64,000 nt of DNA, taken from Cavenderia fasciculata (lineage: Eukaryota; Evosea; Eumycetozoa; Acytosteliales; Cavenderiaceae). The notes below the pieces were generated by a model. It did not search any database, was not told the origin of the DNA, and was given only the letters and a program-made list of their open reading frames with translations. Below, in pieces: positions 23,094 through 34,400 of the stretch (position 1 is the first letter of the stretch; the number at the start of each line of letters is the position of its first letter). The position numbers and the translations under genes are program-made. The stretch covers positions 1,054,001 to 1,118,000 of the forward strand of contig NW_004457624.1 in NCBI RefSeq assembly GCF_000203815.1. The letters run 5' to 3'.

Positions 23094-25870
23094 TTCTATA
23101 TGAGAAAGTTTAAAGTTAGTTTAAACTATTTTTTATATTGATAGATTATTATTATGGATAGTGGTGTTGTGGTAGTGTGGGATGGGGTAAATTAAAAAAA
23201 TAAAATAAACTGTTGATTATTTTTTAATCTCTCTAAAAATTGTTGATTGTTTGCTGTTGATATGATTGCGCGTTATTATTAATGATTAAATGATTTTCAA
23301 CTAAATAAATAAATAATTATTTACTCTCGAGTATTGCTTATTTATCTGTTTTTATGTCAAATGAATTGAGAAAAGTGCGAGAAATAAAAACAATATTTCT
23401 CTTTTTCTATCTCTCTCTTTTTCTCGTGAGACTGGGAGAGAAAGTATTTTTGAGTAGAAATTTTATAGTTTCTAGGAATTGATTTTTTTGTTTCTTTAAC
23501 TGTATAGGTTGTATGCTCGAGTGAATGTATCACAACGTCAATGATTTGTTGTTTAGAGAGTTTCTATCATCACTTGATAGTTGAGTTAAGTCAGAGAGAG
23601 AGAGTATCGTTCCCGCGTTCTGATTTACACTTTTACGATTCTTACTACTGATGATTACTGTTGTTGTCTAGTTTAATGCTATGTAGAGTAGAAATGAAGA
23701 ATAGATAATATAAAACAAAATTAATTTTTAAATACCTACTTTAATAATATGTAACAAAAATATGTATAATAAAATTCAAGTACTATGCGACCACTTTATT
23801 GGGAGTGAGCAAATTTTTCTATTTTTTTTATTTTTTTTTATTTTTTTTTTTGAAATTTTTTTTTATAACGGTTTTTTCCCTCCTCTCGAACTGCGACCAG
23901 CTGAGCCGTCATCAAAAAAAAAAAAGGAAAATAAATGAATATTTATTTTCTTTGGGGGTTTTGAAAATTTTTGGTTGGGAGTACCGCCTCAGAATCTATT
24001 TATTTGTAAAACTTATTTCTCTCTATGGTCTTCTTTATTTTTAATTATTCTTTTACCAATCGATAGATCTTTTCATTATCTATCAAATGGTTGACAAAAA
24101 AATTTGCGAGAGGTTCACCCTTCTAAAAAGTACTTTCCGTAAAGTCGCCATTAGCCATGGGCTAAGATGAGGTCTAGAAAGCATTGTTTGGAAAAACAAA
24201 TGATATAAACAGAAAGAGTACAAAAAGTTGTATCTATTGGTGATATTGGATCGTCGTTTCAAAGATTATTCAAATAAAAAAAATGCTATTCTTCAAAGCC
24301 TATCTCATATAGTAAACATGCAACCATATAAAACTACGTGCTACATGGATCGGATCACGATTAATCAAATAAAAAGACAAGCGCCAACGCAAGAGGTGTA
24401 GGCGCCTTGAATCTTCAACATTATATGCACTGGTGTCGGCAGTGTTCAATGCATGCCACATCCAGCAACGCTAGACAAGATGGTTAGTATATTTGGAATG
24501 GTCAATCTCAAAACAATTGTGAATGCTCAAGAGTAATGGTAGCTTAATCTATATCGATATCATGGTTATTTATTTGGTACATACTAGTATTATTGTAATT
24601 GGCTCTTTTAAAACCCATCAAGGCTAGTGGTCATGGACAATTTCGCATTCGGTCTATCAAAACCATCCATTCTAAAAGATAATAAATAATAATTAGTAAA
24701 CAGTATTTATGACAGTAATTTTACAAGATACATATCTTTACAGTTTTTAAAAATGGACCAACTCGTCTCTAATCAATTGATTCTATATTTAAAGTACCAA
24801 TATATACAGACTTGTTATAGATTTAAAATAAAAAACCCATCATCAAGAAAGAAAACACATACAATCTTTATGAAAGAAGAAATTGACGACCAATCAACTT
24901 TGCCCTCACGCGGTAAACAAATGGCCTTGTTTGGAAACTTATGAATATACCTACCGAAACAAACCCGCACACTCCAAGCACGCCAAATGATCGATCAATT
25001 CCCCCAACACTCAAACTATACTTGTTTGGTTCCCCAACTTTGAGAATCCCATTTAAATATCTACAACATATCATCTAACAACTGTGTGTATGAAAAAATC
25101 TTTCTCTTTTCATTGCGGTTGTGGAAGAGGAGGATGAAAGAGATGTAGGCCTGGAGGAGATGAAGAGGAGGGAGGAAGGGGCCGAGTTATCATACAAATT
25201 TAAAACTATAATGGGTTGACATAGTTTTAAAATTAGTTGTGAATCATCACAGAGTGATTGTTGGTCTACGTCATGTCCTCTAAAGGCGTCATTCCCATTG
25301 TTGATTGACTGATTGATGATTGTTTAAAATATCTTGATGAATCTAATCGATCGATGGTTATTGTTGTTGGTGTCATGATGATGATGAATGAAAATTCTCC
25401 CTCCAAAATTAATTAATTCTCTTCATGACATGATAGTGCTGTGCTGTACTGTGTTCTCATATTTACTACTTGTATTGTACTGCGCGAGACCCATCCTAAA
25501 GTTAAATTCATTCATTCATTCGAGACAGACATCATCCATCAAATGACGATGATGATTGAGATTTAATTTAACTTGTTACCCTATACTACTTGTGTTGATG
25601 ATCAATATTCACATCATCATCATCAACATCATCATCATCATGACTTTTATATCTCTAAGTATTGTATTGTAATTGTATTGTTCTTATTCTTATGACTCTG
25701 TGATGATCATGATGTTTGTTGGCGTTTGTGAATGCTCCATTTGCAAATTTGAACCCAAAATCTCTTAGTTGCTTACTAGTATGAAAAGGTGACACTGATG
25801 ATAATATTCTTTTGAAGAAAGGAATTAGTATACATCAACAACTACTACTAGTTAATATCGTATATGCAAC
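23094..25870. other. Gene-poor region of about 2.8 kb upstream of histone H3
   Basis: No gene is supported. The first 600 nt are the H3 promoter side, AT-rich with CT and GA tracts. 23799-23920 has long T-runs and an A-run. 24100-24500 has more balanced composition, a TTAGCC-ATG-GGCTAA hairpin (24156-24170) and a coding-like fragment (listed separately). 25120-25190 is purine-rich, and 25370-25660 is full of ATG/CAT trinucleotide repeats. I looked for tRNA B-box and common snRNA motifs and saw none. Confidence 0.55.
24204..24400 (+). pseudogene. Coding-like fragment, unrecognised (possible decayed gene)
   Basis: The frame from 24204 stays open for 65 codons to TAG at 24399-24401 with protein-like composition (for example LVILDRRFKDYSNKKNAIL, TTCYMDRITINQIKRQ). 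It has no start codon of its own and no clear splice sites. GC content and codon variety exceed the flanks. It resembles no family I recognise and could equally be chance or a remnant of a mobile element. Confidence 0.2.
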
Positions 25871-26316
25871 TTACTGTGTCGCTTTATAATAATTCTTTTT
25901 TCCATCTTTTGCTTCCTTGTGCATCTTTCTAATGATGTTGATACAACTAAAATCTCTTGGTGACATAAAAACTGTACCATCTTTGTTGATCTTTTCTCCT
26001 TTGGGGTCGAGAGTTGTCTTGATACCTCTTCCATGTTTAGACATGCTCAAACTTCTTAGAACCTCTGCTTGTAGTACTTCGTCGCCATTTGTATGTCTTC
26101 TCAACAGGAATGACGTTTTATTTCTAATGCGTTGCACTTGTCTTAATGGGAATGTTGGTTTAACACGGTCGCCAATTAATCGTTGGTAGACTGTTGGAGG
26201 TGTTGTTGTTGTTGTTGTTGTTGCTGCTGCTGCTGCTGGTGATGCAGAGATTGTTGTTATTGGTACTAATGCTACTGATACTGATGCTGCTGCTGATGCA
26301 GTGATAGTTTACTCAT
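25871..26316 (-). CDS. Small basic protein of unknown function (two-exon model with a 4-nt first coding exon)
   Basis: The main open frame reads down to TAA at 25871 and encodes a basic, lysine-rich protein including KPTFPLRQVQRIRNKTSFLL, LRSLSMSKHGRGIKTTL and GTVFMSPRDFSCINIIRKMH. It has no usable upstream ATG in frame. The ATG at 26316 is in another frame that stops after 14 codons in CAG repeats. A 77-nt intron from the GTAAAC donor right after ATGA (26312) to an AG at 26236 restores the frame and gives 122 residues: Met, then an Ala/Thr run, then the basic body. The acceptor sits in a CAG repeat, so neighbouring AGs are also possible. The alternative is a gene broken by a repeat-length change. 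I do not recognise the family. Confidence 0.45.
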
Positions 26317-27246
26317 GATTAATATGCTTAAAATAAAGATAAAAATATATCTATAATATTGATAATTCATTAAATAAAGATATTATCAATTTAATTAAAT
26401 AATTAATTGTTTGTTTATTGATTCTACACTTTTTTTTTTTTTTTTTTTTTAAATTTTTTTTTCTCATGAGATAGTGCGATCTTTATGCGTGCCGTAGGTG
26501 ACTGACCTGATACATTGCGAGGTTTGAACATTTGTTTCAAAACAACAACAGCAAATAGCCCCTCTCTCTCATTAATAAATGGATCCTATCAAAAAGAAGA
26601 AACAACAATAGAATCATACCCTGATTTGGTATCATACCCCCCCCTCTCCCTCCTCCTCTTCTCTTACATTTTAGATCTTGGTTCATATAATGAGCCTAAT
26701 CCGCACCCCCATCCCCCTCCTTATCCGCCTCACTCATATAGTGAATCAACACGCCCATAATCTGACGGGTTACATCAAAGAATGATCGTGCTGTGGCTCA
26801 CCTAGGCATCATATCCAACCATGACTACCACCCCCTATCCTCCTCCTTATCCCCCTCACTCATATATTAAATCATAAATGATCGTGCTGCTGTGGCTCAC
26901 CTAGGCATCATGAATGCCCCCATTAAACGGTGGTGATGACACAGTTCGGGTATTAAGAAACCACCATACGATTATGATATCATTGGGACACAACCCCATC
27001 TGTATATGTATCACCCTCACTTTTTGTTGGTAATCAACAAAGACAAGAAAACATTTGTTTAAAATAAAATATTATTCATCAAGCTCCAATGTTCTCTATT
27101 TAAAGTGTTCTTTTTTCTCATCACATCATTATTCATTTTATCTATCTTTTCTTCAATTCATTATCTTTCTGCTATATTGTATTACCTTTATATATTTTTT
27201 ATATAGGAAGCTTCTAATTGAGGTTCACTATCGCACAGTGGTCATC
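26317..27246. other. Intergenic region with T-run and duplicated C-rich unit
   Basis: 930 nt. It contains a long T-run (26430-26460), a less AT-rich stretch with many C-runs (26630-26960), a directly duplicated unit (listed separately), and then a T/C-rich promoter-like segment before the next ATG. An 81-codon open frame at 26515-26760 has low-complexity Pro/His/Ser composition and is not supported. Confidence 0.5.
26711..26911. repeat. Direct duplication of a C-rich unit
   Basis: The first copy (about 26711-26812) has CCTTATCCGCCTCACTCATA, then GATCGTGCTGTGGCTCACC and TAGGCATCAT. The second (about 26838-26911) repeats the same order with CCTTATCCCCCTCACTCATA, then GATCGTGCTGCTGTGGCTC and ACCTAGGCATCAT. 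The first copy has about 25 nt of extra sequence between its two halves. The unit matches nothing I know. Confidence 0.75.
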
Positions 27247-30200
27247 ATGAATGGCCCACTTCCATCCGCAACAGAGACAAGAACAACTCAATACCCTCTC
27301 GATCGTCTCATGGGTAAGAAGTGGAATAACGAACAAAACTTGTTTGTGACACATCTCGGCCAATATGCAAGATACTATCACTCTGTTAAGAGGTTAGTAG
27401 GCCAATTTTTTTTAATATTTGTATACGACTTTAATAACAGTAAGATATCATCAACCTTTTTTTTTTTTTGAACATGAATCATTCAGATAAGTTCATGAAC
27501 TAATTGATCGATTTCATGTATTTTACCATTTTTAGTGTTTAGTTTGTCCCGACAAGAACTCGAAAAAGTAATACCAAAGTATTACGACATGAGTGTTCTT
27601 TCAAAGAACAAAACAAATGAATTATATGAAAAAATGGAAAATCGGTTGACTTTGCCGATTCGATGGGATTCTCTAATTGTGGAGGCCATCATCTCAAAGG
27701 TGATGGACATAGACACACGCAAAAGCAGTAATAGTCCAAGAGATTATGTATGTATAACAGTCTGTGACAGTTATGATGTGTAATAATAAATTAATTTTTA
27801 TTTTATTCTTTGTTTACTCTTTACAGAATTCTGCACAAGATGTCCAAGCAAAAGAGAAAATCGTCAACAAAATGCTATCGAGAACATTTGCCAAACTCAA
27901 GGTAGACGAGATGGTTGCAAAATATCAAATCCTCCGATATGCACTCCTTGACCCAGATCTGAATCCAATTGGCTGTTGCCACTCTTATAAAACCGCCTTT
28001 GCCAACTCCATTTGCAATAGTTACTCGGCCGAGGTGGCCGAGACCTGCAAAAGGATGGTGGAGAGTGCTTTAGACCGTCAAGATGACCGAAACATATTCC
28101 ACCACGAGTCCAAGTTGGTGTCGGATCTTCTGGAGGATATACTTGCCAAAATAGATGATGGTGATATCGGTGAAGGGTACCAAGCTCTCAAACTAATATT
28201 TTCATCTCAACCATTAAAAGGTATGTCATTGATATTAACACCATCACAGGTTGGTTTTTTTTAAATATCTTCTTGCGTCGGTTCATGTAACTCGATCTCT
28301 CATTTTGTTTATCTTTTTCTCATACACGTCAAAAGGGGCAGTTTGCGGAGTGTCGATCAGATCTTTTTTTTTTTTTAATATTTTCATTTTTTTTTTCATC
28401 TCGAACAACTCACAGAAACCAAATTTAGAGAATGTATATTAAACTATTAAATAACATCGCACACTCAACACAACATTATCAATAGATAGAATACAGCGAG
28501 TATTGTTTATAGTTACACTTTTAGTGTAAGAACCCACACATCACTATCATTACTCCTCTTTTACACCATTTCTTTTTGATTATCTTTTGTTTTCATTGGT
28601 TTACCAATCAATGCACCACCCATCTCTTTCCTTTTAACTACTCATTGTTGGCCAAGTTCATCTTTACATATCATTGACCTCTTGTGTTCACTCATAAATT
28701 ATATAATCCTTTTTGATCCAAATCAAGTACCAATCTACACTACCACTCTTTATCGCTCTGCATCCTTTTTGTTGTTCGTTTGATCCACTCTCCTATCCGA
28801 CAAACTTTCTTTACCACTTAACTTTCCATCAGATACTGCAATCAATCACTACCATTGCTCCTCTTTTACCCTTTCTTGTTTTGATTATATTTGTTTTTAT
28901 TATCGAGATGCACCACCCATCTAACCACTCGCCTCATTGTTGGTCCCAGTCTATTTCATTCTCTTCCTAATTGTGCACCAACCAAACACATCGCCCAACT
29001 TTTATCATTTGTTTTGTTTGGTCAATGATAAGTGTAATCATCAACACCTTTTTCAAATACCATGCATGGTCTGTTCACCAAGCTATACACTACTTGGCCA
29101 TCTCTTATTTTTTATTTGCTCTTTGTTCAAAATAACCACACCCTTTTGTTTGTTAGTTTGATTCACGGTAACTTTCTTTATCACTTATCTTTCCATCAGA
29201 TCGATAATGCAAAACATCACAATCATTGCTTTTACACCATTTCTTTTTTGTTTTCATTATCCAATCAACGCATCCCTATCTCTTTTGCCTGCTCTCTCTA
29301 TGCAGTGACAGACCTGTCAAACCTTTTTTTTTTAATTTTAAACCTCTCTAACATTTATTACATTTATCATTATAGATCATAATTTGGAATGTGAAAAGAA
29401 AAGGTTAAAATTAAAAGAGGAAAGAGAGGCCAAGCAAAATCAAGAGCCAGCCATTCCCAAGGAAAAAAAAAAGAAGAAACAGTTTTTGGGTGACAAAAGG
29501 CCTGAAAACTTTGATGAAATCAATTTTGATGGATCTGTTTATTCAATATCAAATTTGGCCACAGATTTAGAGATTGATAGCAAAAATGTAAAGAAATTAA
29601 AGGTTGAAGAACATATATCTGGTGATTATTTACAATCTGAACTCTCATCAAATTTGGAAGCGTTGATCCAATCATCAACATCAATAAGTGCCTGGAGTGG
29701 GTTAAATACCCTCCAATTGAATAGATTGAAAATGCTAAATTTGGAAAATATAATTAATCCGTAACTATTATTATTATTATTTCTTTTGTTATTTTTTATT
29801 ATTATTATCATTAAATTAACTAATCAAATGCTTTTTTTGTAATCTTATTTTTTTTTCTATAGAGAGGACAATTCAATCGATTTTTCAAAGTTGACAAAAG
29901 ATCAATATCCATCTTTAATGGATTTTTGTGAATCAAATGGATACAAGTTTCCAAAAGGATATGACCCTACAGGATTGAAATCCCTCATGACGTCCGATTT
30001 GGAGACGATAAAAACTACTCCTTTCGCATTGAATAGCTTTGCACCACAAGCAAAGTATGTATAAAACAATTGACCAATATCTTTTTTTTTATATTTTTAA
30101 AACTAATCCTCTTTTTTATCTATAGATTCAACAGTACTTTTATCCCATTCTCGATAGAGTTGTTTGTCAGTATAATCGTCAACTCTGGAATAGATATGTC

Positions 30201-31397
30201 CCTTGGTTTGACCGACAAACACAAAATATTAAGGTATATTTCAAAAATATTACCTAATTTGGAAAAAGAAATTGGTCATCCATTGGAAAGTGGCTATCCA
30301 TTGGATAGATTTAAGTTTTTCGACAAGGAAATTGAGATCCTCAAAGCTTCGCACTTGGCTTCTTTTCCTTCATCGTCAGATGTAACAATATCACCATCCT
30401 CTTCGTCTGATGTAACAACATCACCATCCTCTTTGTCTGATGTAACAATATCACCATCCTCTTCGTCTGATACAACAACATCACCATCCTCTTCGTCTGA
30501 TACAACTACATCTCCATCCCCATCATCAAAAAAAAAAAGAGGTAGACCTCGTAGTGAGATTGTGGATATAAAGTTAGAAAAATTCCCTGATTTTAAAGAT
30601 TTTAAATTGGAGGATCTTAATCGACAATTGGAACTTAGAGATATCGAATCCCCAAACATTGATACACGAGTCCAAGAAGAGGAAAATATTAAAAGATTGA
30701 AATTGGTTTTATGGCAAGACATGGTAAAACGCTTGCAAATAGATTTTAAAGAAGACTTTGACTACAGCAAATCCAGTCAAGTTAGCATTTTAAAATGGTT
30801 ATCTTTACCTACTAGCACTATTAAAATCGAATATGATTGGTACTGTTGTTCATTGCCAACACTGAAAGGAACTCTCAAGAAACTATTCAATGACAGCCCA
30901 AAGGTGAAGAGAAATGAGCCAAGGAAATGGATGCCAAAGTCTCTTGCTTCAACAAAAAAATCGTTTCTTTTTCGTTACTATACGATTGGATTTGTTGGAA
31001 AATCAGTCCTCTGCGATTATTTGCAATCACCGTATGTAAAAGACAACCCATTCGATTTCAACGGGTCAACAAAAACAATTCACCCCAACTTTAATGATTA
31101 CGAAAGACCAAACCGCAGATTACAGGCCATGGATTTATCGTCCTTTACCTGCCGATATCGTGCATATTGGGAGGGTAGACACGACCTAGTTAACCTTAAC
31201 AGGGCCTTCCTGCATAAATATGAAAGTCCCCCCCTCAGCTGTAAGTTATTAGATAGAAAATATAATGTTGATCTCAATTTACTGATTTTCCCCTTTTTTT
31301 CTGTACTTTGTCTTTTTTTTTTACTTTGTCTGTTTTTTTTTTCTTTCCTCAATTCAAAATAAAAGTTCAAATGAGTATTAATATTAAAGTATTTTAA
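27247..31397 (+). CDS. AT-hook protein of unknown function (multi-exon model with one 1.15-kb intron)
   Basis: Proposed exons: 27247-27392, 27543-27747, 27827-28220, 29376-29760, 29863-30054, 30126-31240, 31366-31397, giving 822 residues with every phase consistent. The N-terminal 248 residues are helical and include VDEMVAKYQILRYALLDPDL. The middle is Lys-rich. A minisatellite encodes about five copies of a SDVTTSPSSS-like unit, directly followed by an AT-hook (KKKRGRPRSE). The C-terminal 250 residues are a globular-looking, aromatic-rich region (SFLFRYYTIGFVGKSVLCDY). The exon at 29376 has no ATG and needs an upstream phase-1 donor; GTATGT at 28221 supplies it. Alternatively the first part ends as its own 259-residue protein via an exon at 28416-28450. 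I do not recognise the family. The last short exon is uncertain: reading through would add a T-rich hydrophobic tail instead. Confidence 0.55.
28541..29330. repeat. Three degenerate direct repeats inside a long intron
   Basis: Related T/C-rich segments start near 28541, 28804 and 29168. All share ATCAnnATCATTGCT/ACTCC, CTTTTACACCATTTCTTTTT and TGTTTTCATT followed by a CCAATCAA-type motif. The second and third also share AACTTTCTTTA-CCACTTA and CTTTCCATCAGAT before it. Core spacing is about 300 and 370 nt. They contain no convincing coding potential. Confidence 0.7.
30370..30515 (+). repeat. 30-bp coding minisatellite
   Basis: About five tandem copies of a 30-bp unit based on TCTGATGTAACAATATCACC plus ATCCTCTTCG, each giving SDVTISPSSS or a Thr variant. 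The copies differ by a few substitutions, so the array is partly diverged. It lies just before the AT-hook. Confidence 0.9.
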
Positions 31398-31423
31398 TTA
31401 ACTATATTAAATATTAAATTAAA

Positions 31424-34400
31424 TTATTTATTCGTAGTTGATTGGGTTTGTTGTTGTTGTTTCTTTAAATAATCCATGACATCAAATATTGATTTCTTTT
31501 TGGGTGTCTTGTCGTTGGCTCCTCTCTTTTTTCTTTTCCCATTGTTGTTATTTTTTGGTGATGTTATTGTTGTTGAGGTTGTTGTCGATGTCGTTGATGT
31601 TGTTGACGTACTAGTATTACTATTATTTTGATCAATCATATTATTTAAATATTGTTGAAGTTGTGTGGTATTGTTATTCTTTGTTCTATTTGCAATTCTC
31701 TTGCTACCAGAAATATTATTTTGATTATTTTGATTTTGATTTTGATTTTGGTCAAATTCATCATCATCAATATTATTATAATGATTACATTCAATTAATT
31801 GTTGATGTTCAATTGGTATATCATAATCATAGTATATTCGTTTGAGGATATTGTTGTACCCCTTTCTGACAGTTTTCCAATTGCGCATGAGGAACAACTT
31901 TCGAGTACGGATAAACTTTTCTTCATTGTCACCACGCAACTCTGTTTCATAGTAGTATGGCAACGGGATGATATCTTGTTGCTCGCCAAAACAGTAGCGG
32001 ACATGGTTCTCGCGATGGTCAATGGTAAACGATTGGCGTGATACAATCAAAGGCACATCCTTTTTATATTTCTTTTCGGTTGGAGCCTTCTCACCAAGGA
32101 ATCCACGACAGTTGGCAGCACCACAGTAGCAGACCTGCTTTGACGTTCCAAAACGTTCATAGTTGTAGTCAAACGTCAACTCCTCGCCTCTCTTGATATC
32201 TCTAATGGCAAAGATACCAATTCGAACCTCTCCATCCACATTCCATTTCTGAGTTTCACAATTTGGATCGCAACTGTGATTGATGAATCTTGCAAGATTA
32301 CCTTTACGCGATGCGTCCAAACACTCTAAACGATCAAGTGTCAAAAAATAAAAGTATTTCTCCGATTCTGATTCTGTCATTCTTTCCAAACATTTTTGTT
32401 TTGAAATCACTTCTCCACAATATTCAATAATAAATGTTTTGGCTCCAATATTGTCAACTGCTTTTAATCCCCATCCTTTCTTTTCAGCCTACAAATTAAA
32501 ATTAAAATAAATAAATGTGTAAATTAAATTAAATGAATATTATATTATTATTATTATTATTATTATTATTGTTGTTTGCTTACACTAAAAGGTAGAATTC
32601 TACAATATTGTTGTTTTTGGAATCTTTGGTTTCTGCATCTATCTCCATGAATACAATAACCTGAATGACATTCGAAATATGATTTTCTATTTAAACAACT
32701 TTCCAAACACGGTGATTCTGCTGGACAATTACACATAATAATATTTTCTTGTTCTTCAGTTCTCTTTTTTCTTTCAAGATATATATCTATTAAAAAATAA
32801 ATAAATAAAAGTAAATACTTTAAATCAAAAGGGATTATATTCTTTTCTTTTCTTTTCTTTTTTACTATACATACTTGAACCAGTAAATTTAAAAACTTTA
32901 CCTCTAATTCTTTGAATTAGGACGGCAATGGTATTATGAGGGACTTCACCAGCATCAACAAAACTTTGAACCAATGCATCATTTAGATCCTTTCTATGAT
33001 ATCTAGCTCTTTTGGGTGCCTCTTCTCCTGCTCCTTCTGCATCCACCTCTTCTTCATCATCAATCATTTCTTCATCATCCTCTTCGACGACGACTTTCTT
33101 TGATCTTGATTTTTTGGATGGTTTGTATGTTTCGGTTTCGTCAAATTCCATTGTCATTGTTCCATCATCCTCCTCGACTATTTTCTTTTTTGGTGGAGGT
33201 TTTGGTTTGGTATCGGTGGCTGCCAAGGCAGTTGGTGGAGGATACTTTTTCTTTTGTTTACTAAATACTGTTCTCATTGTATATCTTGGTTCTCCATTTT
33301 CAGCGGTCAAAGTTGGTGATGTGGTTGTTGATGAGGTTGTAGATGGCGTAGATGACACTGATCCATTCAATGTATCAGTATTCTTATTTGTTGTTGTTTC
33401 GGTTGTGTTGTTTACATTTTCATTATTATTATTATTATCAAGTAGTGTTGTTGTTGTTGTTGTCGTATTAGTTGTCGTTGATGATGATATCGTCGTTGGT
33501 ATTCCATCTCCTACTATTTCCATTGGAGTTGGAGTTGTGATTGAAACTTCCTTTTCAGTTACAGTTGTAACTTTTTCTATCGTTGATGATATCGTCGTTG
33601 GTATTCCATCTCCTACTATTTCCATTGGAGTTGTGATTTCCTTTTCCTTTTCCTTTTCAACGACCTTTTCGATTTCCATTGCCTTTTCCTTCTCCTTTAC
33701 CTTTTCAATTTCAATTTCCTTTTCCTTTGGTTGTTCTGATGGTTGATTTATAATATTTGATTCTTGTTTGTTTGATTCTTGTTGTTTGTTTGGTTCGTCG
33801 TCAAGAGTCATATCAACATCTTCATCCTCTTCATCGTGAATAATCTTTTTCCGTTTGAGTGGTGATGGTTTGGCAATAGGTGGTAGTTTTGGTGATTTCT
33901 TCTTAACAGGTCGACGAGATGCAGCAGAGTCACTATCACTACTGCTACTACTATCACTATCACTATCGCTATCGTAGCTGCTGCTACTACTATCACTATC
34001 ACTACCACTACCACTACTACTATCGCTATCACTATCACTATCACTACTACTACTATCGCTATCACTACTACTTTCATTGTCCTTTTCTTTTCTAAGTTGT
34101 ATCTCTTTTTCTCTCTCTATTTTACGTTGGATCGCTTTCGCTTTCTCTTTCTCCTCCTCCTTTCTTCTTGCTTCAATGTCAATTTTTCTTGGTCTTCCAA
34201 TCTTCTTTTTTGGAGTTGGTATTCCAGTTCCAGTTGTTGTTGTTGTTGTCTCTGCGTCAGGATTCTTTTTAGGTCTTCCTCTTTTTCCACCCTTTTTTTT
34301 TGTAGGGGTAGGTCGTGGTGGTGTTCTTTGGTCAGGATTCTTTTTTGGTCTACCTCTTTTTCGCACCATTTCAGGTTGACCCTGACCCTGAGTCTGAGTC

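Noticed and set aside
24753-24944. 63-codon plus-strand open frame starting MDQLVSNQLILYLKYQY
   Set aside because: The start looks protein-like, but it ends without a known domain or splice partner in a gene-poor stretch; left as unsupported.
26515-26760. 81-codon plus-strand frame over the duplicated C-rich unit
   Set aside because: Pro/His/Ser/Tyr low complexity arises from C-rich repeats; the second copy of the unit does not keep the frame.
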